This document shows positions 18,401-25,596 of a DNA stretch of 64,000 nt, piece after piece. Every line of letters starts with the position of its first letter. Position 1 is the first letter of the stretch. The translations under genes and the position numbers were made by a program. Source of the DNA: Paenisporosarcina sp. HGH0030 (GTDB lineage: Bacteria; Bacillota; Bacilli; Bacillales_A; Planococcaceae); NCBI RefSeq assembly GCF_000411295.1, contig NZ_KE150421.1, positions 621,324 through 685,323 of the forward strand, given 5' to 3'. The notes under the pieces are model-generated. The model saw only the letters and a program-made list of their open reading frames with translations. It ran no database searches and was not told the origin of the DNA.

Positions 18401-20756
18401 TGTGAGATACGAGGTCGTTAGTCAAAAGTTTATCATCGATAACACGTTACCGAAGTTGACGTTAAAAGACCATAAACCTGGCGTCTATGAGCTAAGTGAT
18501 TCGGACTTTACAAATGAAAAAGGGCCAGATGGAAATATGGCTAATGCGCATTGGGTTCATGCCAACCTGTGGGATGAAGGAACGGCAAAATTAGCATCTT
18601 CAGGCTACACACAGTCTGAAAACAAGCTATATTATTACTTTAATCAAAAAGCTGTAGCGAACGGCGATTTCCCACTTGATGCAAATGGGGATACAAAATT
18701 CGGTATTGAACCATCTGATATTGAGAATGGCCCAGCAACAATCAAACTATTCCCTATTGATATGGCGAAAAATGGGGAAATTTTAAATGAATCCAATTTC
18801 TATGCATTCGTCAAAAAAGGTACACCTTATGTGATACCAACTTACGATAAGGAAAAAGTCTATCAAGATGAAACGTTGACGATGACATTAAATCTACATA
18901 ACGTAAAGGATTTGATGGCTGGAAACTACAATGTTGAATTCTATGATTGGCTCTTCCAGTTCCAAAGCGTAAAAGTTAACCCAGCATTCCAGCAGTATGC
19001 GGATGCAAACGGATTCACAGTAAGTGTCGATGAACCCACTGTGAAGGAACACCCTTTATATCCAGGTATTAAAGACGAGGTGAATGCGGGCGCACATATC
19101 AGCGGTGGTGAAGATTTTAAAGGAATCAGTGGTGATACGCCATTCCTTGATGTGACATTTAAACTGATAAATGACCGTATGTACGACGTCTACTATGACA
19201 CGATGAACGTCGAAGCTAATACAGTGCCATTCACGTATACACAATACGGTGAGCAAGAACCGGTTGTCATCCAATCATTCAACCATATTAACCAATATAA
19301 AATCATACCAAAGAGCAATTATGTGGTATCCTTTACCCATCTTGAAGCGTTCTATTCAAACTTTACGATGGATTATTCCATCATAGGAGCAAAAGCATAC
19401 GCGCAATTGAAAGACGGGATAAAAGTGCAAGGAACGATTGACAAAAAAGGCTTTGTAGATATCGAGAATCTTCCTTTAACGAAAGATCCAATCGATATTG
19501 TCGTTGAAGCCCCTGGACATCTGAAGAGCATTCAGAAAGTGACGGTTGGTAAGAAAACACCGTGGGGCGAAGACGTCGGTGAGTATATACAAAAACAAGG
19601 TGCTCAACCAGTTGCAGCAGCCGGTGATGTAAATGGAGACGGTGTCATTGACGTGTTAGACGTGAAACAAGTTGCGAAGAAATTCGGCGTTCAAAAACCG
19701 ACTGATTTCAACATCGAAGACTTGAACCACGATGGTATTGTCAATGCAACGGATATGAACTTTCTGGTTGGGAATCTATACAAATCAAACCCAGATGCAA
19801 CCATCACACCAAAAGAGATGGTTGACGGAAAAGTGAGCACAGAATTCTTCAACTTGTTAGGTATTAAATCTCTTGTGAACACATTGAAAGCAACAACAAA
19901 AACGAATCATACAGCAACACTGAATTGGCTAGCAGCTGTTGATGCAACAAATGTAAAAATTGAAAAATCAACTGACGGCTTATCATGGACGGCAGCTACA
20001 ACAGCAAGTCCTGTAGCAGTTGATTCAAACACAGCAGTTGTCACTGGGTTAAACGAAAACACGACTTACAAATTCCGCGTAACGGTAACAGGCGGATTAA
20101 ACGCTGGTTTTTCAAATGTGGCAACTGCAACAACTGATGTCACGTTACCTCCAAACCCAACACCAACTCCAGAGCCAACGCCTGAGCCAATCACATTTGC
20201 TGATATCTCAGAACATTGGGCAAAAGAGGATATTGAATTATTAGCAACAAAAGGCATTATTAATGGACTGAAAAATGGATTATTTGAACCCGAAAAAGAT
20301 ATTACACGTGCAGAATTCACAGCCCTACTTGCGCGTGCTCTCGACTTGCCAAAAGCAAAGGAGCAAGAAAACTTTACAGATGTCCGACCAACGGATTGGT
20401 ATGTTTCGGAACTACAATCAGCTGTTGAAGCTGGATTAATCAATGGTTACGAAGACAATACATTTAAACCAAGTATGTACATCACACGTGAACAAATGGC
20501 TGCATTAATGGGTCGTGCATACAAAATCATAGAGAAACAAGCACCAACAGTGGATGTGGATCAAGTATTGGCAAAATATATCGATCGTAAATCTATCAGT
20601 GCATGGTCCAGAGCAGACGTAGCATTAGCTATACAACTTGGCGTAATTCAAGGAAACAAGGCAAATGAATTGCAACCAAAAGAATCTGCAACAAGGGCAG
20701 AAACAGCAGTCATGCTAAAAAGATTACTGGTAGAAATTAAACTGCTGGAAGAATAG
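15489..20756 (+). CDS. SLH-anchored multidomain subtilisin-like serine protease (Vpr-like)
   Basis: The start is taken at ATG 15489, with GGAGG correctly spaced; an upstream ATG at 15384 lacks support. The product has about 1755 residues. In order: signal peptide ending near VLAAS, I9 propeptide (about 95-220), S8 catalytic domain with Asp in VLDTGIDYNH (near 262), His in SHGTHVSG (near 331) and Ser in GTSMASPHVAG (near 651), a PA domain inserted at about 490-585, beta-sandwich modules, a cohesin-like module (about 1117-1270), a dockerin-like double calcium loop (GDVNGDGVIDVLDV and DLNHDGIVNATDM, about 1378-1434), fibronectin III, and three SLH domains that bind the cell wall. It should act outside the cell as an anchored protease. 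The combination with dockerin- and cohesin-like modules is unusual. Confidence 0.92.
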   Translation: MGKKANNKSKVLKSLAVFALSSRNRKFKNILVTTTMSALLLSSVIPYNVLAASSTPIDPFHQDSSAPQLTKEQIAALNKYSIGGPEISSKINTSSVEPVRVIVEFKQAPAKVAVMQAQVAGNKTTLEEETQDVSDSHKQFRAFVDGLSQHKAGLSVNAVTAQTVASEEDAGDSSAIQITIEYKNALNGVAMTLPGNMVERLFESGLVSHVFADEIVKLDPIEVEQVKQQSVEGLKENSIPLPGIDALHNEGIKGNGIKVGVLDTGIDYNHPDLTDVYKGYRKQEGVDPTKINPSSVKGWDFVDNDADPMETTYDDWVNAGKPVIQGREYPTSHGTHVSGTIAAQSKANVEYPAQGVAPGVDLFVYRVLGPYGSGASSGIVAAIDKSVSDGMKVINLSLGAASNNPLSAEAIAVNNATLVGVTCVIAAGNSGNYAYTLGTPGAAALPITVGASDFSMSIPTATATVGNETFTNFKLLGKGFNDHVETLANKTYPVVFVGLGGEDDFKDVDLQGKIALIERGTYALNEKIVNAQKAGAVAAIMYNNVDGDIDNYLASGVGYIPTFRMSKADGERLKAAAETDSITFTEIGSIVTEGNHLAAFSSRGPVTSTYDIKPDVVAPGVSVYSTYPEFIHSPEAGIDYSQAYARISGTSMASPHVAGIAALILQAHPDYKPADVKAALMNSADKLNGDYSVYEVGAGEVDVAEAVHNEMAFKVQDTTIIGDGNGGFIENAYEKGALTFGTVYKKDDSTNTTNRTIVFENRGTQGKTFDVSAEYSKPIDTVSAHVSDAVANNVTVTTSSASVTVAAGEATNVTATVNIPASAEMGQYEGYVNIVNHDNPNEHYRIPFATRFVEKGIGDVEILLPAISTLHWRHPYTAPQTRYIYFRLNSPMKDLWPIIYDKDGKALGASSVKPFSLNGAPLDTDLRAVFSPSYYPFIGDPKDEKTDIKQPMAKLPEGEYTIKVRTTDADAVRYEVVSQKFIIDNTLPKLTLKDHKPGVYELSDSDFTNEKGPDGNMANAHWVHANLWDEGTAKLASSGYTQSENKLYYYFNQKAVANGDFPLDANGDTKFGIEPSDIENGPATIKLFPIDMAKNGEILNESNFYAFVKKGTPYVIPTYDKEKVYQDETLTMTLNLHNVKDLMAGNYNVEFYDWLFQFQSVKVNPAFQQYADANGFTVSVDEPTVKEHPLYPGIKDEVNAGAHISGGEDFKGISGDTPFLDVTFKLINDRMYDVYYDTMNVEANTVPFTYTQYGEQEPVVIQSFNHINQYKIIPKSNYVVSFTHLEAFYSNFTMDYSIIGAKAYAQLKDGIKVQGTIDKKGFVDIENLPLTKDPIDIVVEAPGHLKSIQKVTVGKKTPWGEDVGEYIQKQGAQPVAAAGDVNGDGVIDVLDVKQVAKKFGVQKPTDFNIEDLNHDGIVNATDMNFLVGNLYKSNPDATITPKEMVDGKVSTEFFNLLGIKSLVNTLKATTKTNHTATLNWLAAVDATNVKIEKSTDGLSWTAATTASPVAVDSNTAVVTGLNENTTYKFRVTVTGGLNAGFSNVATATTDVTLPPNPTPTPEPTPEPITFADISEHWAKEDIELLATKGIINGLKNGLFEPEKDITRAEFTALLARALDLPKAKEQENFTDVRPTDWYVSELQSAVEAGLINGYEDNTFKPSMYITREQMAALMGRAYKIIEKQAPTVDVDQVLAKYIDRKSISAWSRADVALAIQLGVIQGNKANELQPKESATRAETAVMLKRLLVEIKLLEE

Positions 20757-20800
20757 ATTTGCATAAAGCGATATCCATCAAATAAAATGACAAATTATCA

Positions 20801-20842
20801 AAAAGGGTATGTTCAAAGTGATTTCTGAACATACCCTTTTTT
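20801..20842 (+). terminator. terminator after the SLH protease gene
   Basis: A perfect 15-bp stem AAAAGGGTATGTTCA / TGAACATACCCTTTT with a 10-nt loop and T-run. Confidence 0.88.
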
Positions 20843-21060
20843 GCCTCCTTCCGGCATTAAAGAGGAAAACTAAACCGGCACTGACAGAAGAATTGAATAT
20901 ATCGAATTTCATCGTATTTATGATGGGAAAATCAGCCAAGCTGAATGGCTATTTTACATACGTTGTGAAAAAGGTTTGTCTTAGTTTTCATATTTCTTAG
21001 AAACTGTAAGCATTAAAACTAAGTATATAATGACACCAATGTATGTAGTCTTGAAATAAA

Positions 21061-21132
21061 GTTGCGATGTTTATAAAAAAGATGCGATGTTTTGAATAAT
21101 GTCGCGACGTTTGCAAAAAAGTTGCGTTGATC
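21061..21132 (+). repeat. degenerate 20-nt tandem repeat
   Basis: Three full 20-nt units and a partial fourth start with GTTGCGATGTTT, GATGCGATGTTT, GTCGCGACGTTT and GTTGCGTTGATC, each full unit ending in an A-rich tail. The array runs into the terminator hairpin of the next repeat element. Confidence 0.8.
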
Positions 21133-21195
21133 CGAGCAGGATTAACGCTTTTTTGTTGAACTTATTGAACTAACGGAGCAGGTTAGTAAAACAAT
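21124..21195 (+). repeat. terminator plus cassette-type repeat B (junction 2)
   Basis: The GCGTTGATCC / GGATTAACGC hairpin with six T is followed by CTTATTGAACTAACGGAG and CAGGTTAGT. The inverted arms are ACTAAC and GTTAGT. It precedes the first small gene of the 21-kb array. Confidence 0.82.
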
Positions 21196-21244
21196 ATAAA
21201 AGTTAATTCGTAAATGTATTAATAATTTTAAGGAGGTAATAAAT

Positions 21245-21496
21245 ATGAAAATAGAAATTGAAGTTAAAGCATTTGGAGAAGTTGAAGTTCAAGGTATAGA
21301 AGACTCTTTTAAAGATGTTGAACTAATGGGTGTACATAAACTTTCTAAAGATACAACACTAGGTGAAGTAGAAGCTCTATTATCTAGGTTATTTGGAGAA
21401 GATGAAAATGGTTATAAAAATCCAGAACAATGTGTCGGTAATAAAATCACGATTCGTGCAAAAAAGGAAAATGGTGAAATTGTATATTTAGGTTAG
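21245..21496 (+). CDS. small hypothetical protein, cassette gene 1 of the 21-kb array
   Basis: The 83-residue acidic protein starts MKIEIEVKAFGEVEVQG behind AAGGAGGTAATAA. It contains no cysteine cluster, membrane helix or known motif, apart from a C-terminal beta-strand pair (NKITIRAKKENGEIVYLG). It lies between a B repeat (50 bp upstream) and an A repeat (7 bp downstream) and shares no operon partner. Confidence 0.7.
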   Translation: MKIEIEVKAFGEVEVQGIEDSFKDVELMGVHKLSKDTTLGEVEALLSRLFGEDENGYKNPEQCVGNKITIRAKKENGEIVYLG

Positions 21497-21502
21497 AAGT
21501 TT

Positions 21503-21575
21503 TGTTGATATAACGGGTACTTTACTTCAAGAAGCCTTTTCTTATTGAACTAACAAGGCAGGTTAGTTCAATAAA
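21503..21575 (+). repeat. composite cassette repeat A-B (junction 3)
   Basis: A diverged A core (GTTGATATAACGGGTACTTT) is followed by GAAGCCTTTT and then a B element (TTGAACTAACAAGGCAGG, TTAGTTCAATAA). The B arms pair as TTATTGAACTAAC / GTTAGTTCAATAA. Confidence 0.8.
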
Positions 21576-21602
21576 ATCATCAAATTCTAGGAGGGGATAA
21601 AG

Positions 21603-21792
21603 TTGAATAGGGATGTAACATTAGCAGCTTATTTAAGCTGGTTATTAATTGATTGAAATTGGTTGGTTATACGGAAAAGTTAATAGCCCATATACAACAG
21701 GTGAAATTGTTTACGTTGTGGTAGTAATTGCAGTAACAGTGTCAGTGGGTGCAGTTGGGATAAAGTCATTCGGCAATTTGAAAGGTAATTAA
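21603..21792 (+). pseudogene. frameshifted small membrane protein, cassette gene 2
   Basis: A TTG start behind AGGAGGGG opens MNRDVTLAAYLSWLLID, which stops at TGA near 21652. One base out of frame, it continues EIGWLYGKVNSPYTTGE followed by a membrane helix VVVVIAVTVSVGAVG. A single-base indel in the run before GAAATTGG has broken a protein of about 62 residues. I do not recognise the family. Confidence 0.7.
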
Positions 21793-21807
21793 AATTTATT
21801 TGTTGAA

Positions 21808-21842
21808 CTTATTGAACTAACGGGGCAGGTTAGTTGAACAAG
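21808..21842 (+). repeat. cassette-type repeat B (junction 4)
   Basis: The sequence has the consensus B core AACTAACGGGGCAGGTTAGTT, with outer arms CTTATTG and GAACAAG. No A element precedes it. Confidence 0.85.
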
Positions 21843-21893
21843 GGAAATGATAAAATGAATACTTAAGTGTGCAAAGGAAGAGAGGATGATGAT

Positions 21894-22346
21894 ATGAATT
21901 ACAAAGATTTAATGAAATCAAAAGGTTATATTTATCTGAACAATTTGTCAGAACCTGAAGAAAATGCCCTATGTATATTAATCGATAGATGTAAAATCAG
22001 TAACAAAAGTGAGGATATAGATTTAGGTGAACGATTAACAGAAGCTTATTATCCTTTTGAAGTGGATGATGGATTGCCAGCAATTCAACTTGAATTTAAG
22101 TCCTATGTATCTTATTCGGTAATAGATGAGTCATTTACAGTGGTGGATGAATATGAAGTTTTTCAAGGTGAAATATTTAAGGTTTACACCAAATCAAGAT
22201 ACTTAGATTTCATTAAAGCTGGAACCATAGCAGAAGATATATTTCCCGAAGACAACTTTGTACATTATCAGGTTCCTTGCTTGAATCATATAATCGATAT
22301 TATTTCGTATGAAGAACCTAAAATAACTGAAAAAAAGAGAGGGTAA
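21894..22346 (+). CDS. hypothetical protein, cassette gene 3
   Basis: The start is set at ATG 21894 behind AGAGAGG; an upstream GTG at 21867 has no ribosome site. The 150-residue protein is acidic and soluble, with a two-layer look (helical first 45 residues, then strands such as AIQLEFKSYVSYSVIDE). No family was recognised. It is flanked by B upstream and A-B downstream, like the other lone genes here. Confidence 0.7.
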   Translation: MNYKDLMKSKGYIYLNNLSEPEENALCILIDRCKISNKSEDIDLGERLTEAYYPFEVDDGLPAIQLEFKSYVSYSVIDESFTVVDEYEVFQGEIFKVYTKSRYLDFIKAGTIAEDIFPEDNFVHYQVPCLNHIIDIISYEEPKITEKKRG

Positions 22347-22347
22347 T

Positions 22348-22436
22348 CTTCAACTAACGGGTGCTTTAGTTGAAGAACATCGGGCGCTTATTCAGCTCTT
22401 TCTTATTCAACTAACGTAGCAAGTTAGTTGAATAAG
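22348..22436 (+). repeat. composite cassette repeat A-B (junction 5)
   Basis: A is CTTCAACTAACGGGTG plus CTTTAGTTGAAG, then AACATCGGG, a weak hairpin and TTTCTTATT, then B with 14-bp perfect arms CTTATTCAACTAAC / GTTAGTTGAATAAG around GTAGCAA. It closes the array; the next gene is on the other strand. Confidence 0.9.
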
Positions 22437-22543
22437 CATGTATATTTAGAAGTATACAAATTAGTTTACTTTTATTGTTTATGGAGACTATGTATTTTTT
22501 ATGTTGATGAATGTGCAAATAGTCCCACTTATAATCTCTATGA

Positions 22544-23017
22544 TTACCAGACAGGGCTTAATCTCGTTGGTAATTTATCTCCATTTGCTTCATAAACTAA
22601 TTTTGTTAAATCTTCTTTGAGCATTTGCAGGCGTTCAGCACCTATGTTTTCAATCCAACGTTGCTCAATCTCAGTTAGTATCTTCTCTTTTGCTTTCACT
22701 ACTAACCAACCTCGTTCCGTCAAAACAATAATTTTACCTCTCTTATCAGTGGGATGAGCTTTGCGCATTACATAGCCACTTTTCTCAAGATAATCCACCA
22801 TTTTACTCACAGCTTGCTTTGTAATTCCTAAATATTCGGCTAGTTCTATACCTGTTGCTCCATTGGGAGTGATGCATTTAAACATAAAACCATGTACAGG
22901 TCTAATATCTCCAAATCCCAATTCACTCAATCTGTCATGTAATTCATTAATTGATGTACTAAAGGATAATGATAATAGTGATGTAAGATCCAATTCACTA
23001 AATACTTCATGATTCAT
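22544..23017 (-). CDS. MarR family transcriptional regulator
   Basis: The 157-residue winged-helix protein has recognition helix region GIELAEYLGITKQAVSKMVDYLEKSGYV and wing DKRGKIIVLTERG. ATG 23017 is behind AGGAGG. It is divergent from two DUF3238 genes and azoR, and the shared region carries two matching inverted repeats over both promoters. It is therefore likely an autoregulated repressor of that cluster, released by reactive or aromatic compounds as is usual for MarR proteins next to azoreductases. Confidence 0.9.
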   Translation of the reverse strand: MNHEVFSELDLTSLLSLSFSTSINELHDRLSELGFGDIRPVHGFMFKCITPNGATGIELAEYLGITKQAVSKMVDYLEKSGYVMRKAHPTDKRGKIIVLTERGWLVVKAKEKILTEIEQRWIENIGAERLQMLKEDLTKLVYEANGDKLPTRLSPVW

Positions 23018-23032
23018 ACATAAAACCTCCTT

Positions 23033-23061
23033 AAATAAAGTCAATTAGGTTGACTTTATTT
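23033..23061. promoter_or_regulatory. MarR operator 1
   Basis: A perfect palindrome AAATAAAGTCAA / TTGACTTTATTT around TTAGG. It overlaps the -35 box of the rightward promoter. Confidence 0.8.
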
Positions 23062-23078
23062 GAAACCCATTGTACTAT
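23050..23078 (+). promoter_or_regulatory. sigma-A promoter of the DUF3238-azoR cluster
   Basis: TTGACT, a 17-bp spacer and TACTAT. The -35 box lies inside operator 1. Confidence 0.75.
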
Positions 23079-23097
23079 ACACCATGTAGTCAATCAA
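23069..23097 (-). promoter_or_regulatory. sigma-A promoter of the marR gene
   Basis: On the minus strand, TTGATT, a 17-bp spacer and TACAAT. It overlaps the rightward promoter almost completely, and its -35 box lies in operator 2. Confidence 0.65.
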
Positions 23098-23103
23098 GTT
23101 GAC
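23089..23103. promoter_or_regulatory. MarR operator 2
   Basis: GTCAA-TCAAG-TTGAC repeats the core of operator 1 (GTCAA-N5-TTGAC), 48 bp from it centre to centre. Confidence 0.78.
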
Positions 23104-23168
23104 CATAGTTCAATTATAAAAGAAATAGGATTCACCGAAACAAAATTAATACATTATGGAGGGTTCTC

Positions 23169-23753
23169 ATGGCTAACATCGTTAAAATTAGAGGAAGTGT
23201 ATTTGCACCGTATGCTTGGTTGGAACCTATTAAAGATCCTGCAACAGAAAAGATATTCGAATACACTGGTGATGCACGTGAATTTACACCAAACGCTGTA
23301 AACACTACACGGTCAAGATTAGAGCAAGAAGTGATTATTGATTTTTATAAAAAAGAAATTTTCACATATACAAATGCTTGTATCGTAACTGTAAAAGTTA
23401 CAAATCCAGCTGGTTCTATTGATTATAAAAAAGGAAAAACAAGTACAGAAAATATTGTATGTACTAATGTTGTGTGGGGCACTGATGAAGTTTCTTTTGA
23501 AATGAGGGCAAGTGCAAGCAATCCTTTAAATGCAGCAGCACCTGCGGCTGATTATTTATTAACTATACATGTTAACAAGAGTGGTGTTGCACAAATTGAA
23601 GGTGCACATGATGGGTTCCCCTGCTATGAATTTTATAAACAAACAGATTTTGGTCCATTTGAATTAATATATACACATGATTTCAGAAAAACTGGTGACA
23701 CTCCGGCAGCGCTAGCTGGGGAAATGGAATACAGTTTTAAAACGACAATCTAG
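23169..23753 (+). CDS. DUF3238 domain protein, copy 1
   Basis: The 194-residue soluble protein opens MANIVKIRGSVFAPYAWLEP and ends HDFRKTGDTPAALAGEMEYSF. It matches the DUF3238 pattern, including DFYKKEIFTYTN and GAHDGFPCYEFYKQ. There is no signal peptide. The biochemical role is unknown. It is the first gene rightward of the MarR operators and has a close paralogue 141 bp downstream. Confidence 0.8.
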   Translation: MANIVKIRGSVFAPYAWLEPIKDPATEKIFEYTGDAREFTPNAVNTTRSRLEQEVIIDFYKKEIFTYTNACIVTVKVTNPAGSIDYKKGKTSTENIVCTNVVWGTDEVSFEMRASASNPLNAAAPAADYLLTIHVNKSGVAQIEGAHDGFPCYEFYKQTDFGPFELIYTHDFRKTGDTPAALAGEMEYSFKTTI

Positions 23754-23894
23754 ATATAAATATAAGTAGAAGTTTACAAGCAGCAAATATTAAAGGAAAA
23801 GCAATAATTTATACGAAAGAAATTGCGATCTGTTTTGCTCAATGGCTCAATATTATTATCCAAAATAAAATTAAAAATCATAGAGGTGTGTCTC

Positions 23895-24479
23895 ATGACT
23901 AATATCGTTAAAGTTAGAGCAAGTGTATTTATTCCAATGTCTTGGACTGAACCTAAGAAGGATACTCAAACAGGAAACGTGATTCAATTCGAAGGTGACT
24001 CACGTGAATTTACACCATATGCTGTAAACGCTATGCGTTCCAGGATTGAACAAGAAGTAGTTATAGATTTTTATAAAAAAGAAATCTTCACATATGCGAA
24101 TACTGGCATAACAACAGAAAGAATCACAACTACTGATGGTTCCGTTAATAAAAAAACAGGAAAAGCTAGTACGGAAGGTATTTTGTGCACTGATGTTGTA
24201 TGGAGGTCAGATGACGTCAAATTTCAAATGAGTGCTAGTGCTGGCAACCCATTAAATGTATATGCACCTCCCGTTGATTATCTATTAACTGTACATGTCA
24301 AAAAAGATGGTACTGTCGATATTCAAGGTGCACATGATGGATTCCCTTGTTATGAATTTTATAAGCAAGTTAACTATGGTCCGTTTGAAAAGATTCATAC
24401 ACATGACTTCAGAGAAACTGGTGATACAGCTGAAGCTCTAGGTGGAGACATGGAATATAGTTTTAAAAAGATATTGTAA
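23895..24479 (+). CDS. DUF3238 domain protein, copy 2
   Basis: The start is ATG 23895 behind AGAGGTG; the longer frame from 23823 extends into non-homologous sequence. From here the product is 194 residues, the same length as copy 1, and aligns along its whole length (DFYKKEIFTYANTGI, AHDGFPCYEFYKQVNYG). The pair arose by tandem duplication with considerable divergence. Confidence 0.8.
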   Translation: MTNIVKVRASVFIPMSWTEPKKDTQTGNVIQFEGDSREFTPYAVNAMRSRIEQEVVIDFYKKEIFTYANTGITTERITTTDGSVNKKTGKASTEGILCTDVVWRSDDVKFQMSASAGNPLNVYAPPVDYLLTVHVKKDGTVDIQGAHDGFPCYEFYKQVNYGPFEKIHTHDFRETGDTAEALGGDMEYSFKKIL

Positions 24480-24550
24480 AGCCAATAGGATTCCCTTTTT
24501 AGTGAATAAATATATAACAACATAAGAGTGAGCAACAGGAGGAAAAGAGA

Positions 24551-25177
24551 ATGACAACAGTTTTATTTGTAAAAGCAAACGATCGCCCAGCAAACCAAGC
24601 AGTTAGTGTGAAATTATATGAGGCTTTTTTAGCAAGCTACAAAGAATCACATCCAAATAATACAGTGATAGAGCTTGATTTATTCAAGGAAGAATTGCCA
24701 TATGTAGGTGTAGATATGATTAACGGTACATTTAAGGCAAGTAGAGGACTTGATTTAACAGCAGAAGAAGCAAGAGCAGTAGCTGTTGCTGATAAATATT
24801 TAGATCCATTCCTTGCAGCTGATAAAGTTGTATTTGGTTTCCCTTTATGGAATTTAACTATCCCAGCTGTACTACACACATATATTGATTACTTAAACCG
24901 TGCGGGCAAAACATTTAAATATACGCCAGAAGGTCCAGTAGGTCTTATTGGAAATAAAAAAATAGCATTATTAAACGCAAGTGGCGGTGTATATTCTGAA
25001 GGACCAAAAGCTGAAGTAGAAATGGCTGTTAAATATGTAGCAAGTATGATGAACTTCTTCGGTGTAAAAGATATGGAGAAAGTAGTGATTGAAGGTCACA
25101 GCCAATTTCCTGATAAAGCAGAAGCAATTATTGCTGCTGGGCTTGAAAAGGCTGTTAAAGTAGCAAGTACATTCTAA
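24551..25177 (+). CDS. azoR: FMN-dependent NADH:quinone oxidoreductase / azoreductase
   Basis: The 208-residue flavodoxin-fold enzyme has a phosphate-binding N-terminus (VKANDRPANQAVS), the FMN-contacting FPLWNLTIPAVLHTYIDYLNR and NASGGVYSEG. Such enzymes reduce quinones and azo compounds by two electrons and protect against thiol-reactive electrophiles. An AGGAGGAAAAG site precedes the ATG. Sitting behind a MarR regulator is the usual context (compare YodB/YodC-type systems). Confidence 0.9.
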   Translation: MTTVLFVKANDRPANQAVSVKLYEAFLASYKESHPNNTVIELDLFKEELPYVGVDMINGTFKASRGLDLTAEEARAVAVADKYLDPFLAADKVVFGFPLWNLTIPAVLHTYIDYLNRAGKTFKYTPEGPVGLIGNKKIALLNASGGVYSEGPKAEVEMAVKYVASMMNFFGVKDMEKVVIEGHSQFPDKAEAIIAAGLEKAVKVASTF

Positions 25178-25204
25178 TTAACAAAATGCTTGCCACCCTG
25201 TAGG

Positions 25205-25245
25205 GCAGTACCAACACTTTTATAGTGGTGGTACTGCTTTTTTTT
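25205..25245 (+). terminator. terminator after azoR
   Basis: A 14-bp stem GCAGTACCAACACT / AGTGGTGGTACTGC with one mismatch, then eight T. Confidence 0.88.
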
Positions 25246-25323
25246 ATTCACTTATCTCATTACTTTTGGGCAATGATTGGAATTGCTATATTTGATACTA
25301 TGCAACTTAAGAAGAAAGTAAAG

Positions 25324-25358
25324 CCTTTTTCCTTTTTGAGCTGACGGGGCAGGAGGTG
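25324..25358 (+). repeat. decayed cassette-type repeat B
   Basis: CCTTTTTCCTTTTTGAGCTGACGGGGCAGG keeps the left half and centre of the B element (consensus CTTATTGAACTAACGGGGCAGG), but the right arm is lost. It directly abuts the second copy of the duplicated leader. Confidence 0.6.
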
Positions 25359-25360
25359 AT

Positions 25361-25558
25361 CAGGCAGTCATTTATGCGGCTCGAAATCAACTAGTTCCGT
25401 TTTCATAATTAAAAATTACTTATAAAAATATATCCTGTCCCTTATTATATCACTCTTGGTATAGTACTTTTGTTTTATGCATGTATAGAACCAATAACAG
25501 CAAGAGTTACATCTTATGTTCAATTTTCAGAAAAGTAGAAATATGGGATGATAAGGGT
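25361..25558 (+). repeat. 198-bp duplicated leader, copy 2
   Basis: It is closely similar to 14989-15187. It ends about 40 bp before the start of the second subtilase gene, directly upstream of its ribosome site. Confidence 0.85.
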
Positions 25559-25596
25559 AAGTGGAATAAATATAAACTCAAAAAGGAGAGACGTAA

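Noticed and set aside
20809-21000. 63-codon frame after the SLH protease
   Set aside because: It begins inside a terminator hairpin and lacks a ribosome site. Another frame (ending EFHRIYDGKISQAEWLFYIR) looks slightly more protein-like but has no start; neither was called.
23050-23301. Plus-strand frame overlapping the marR operators
   Set aside because: It covers both promoters and overlaps the DUF3238 gene in another frame.
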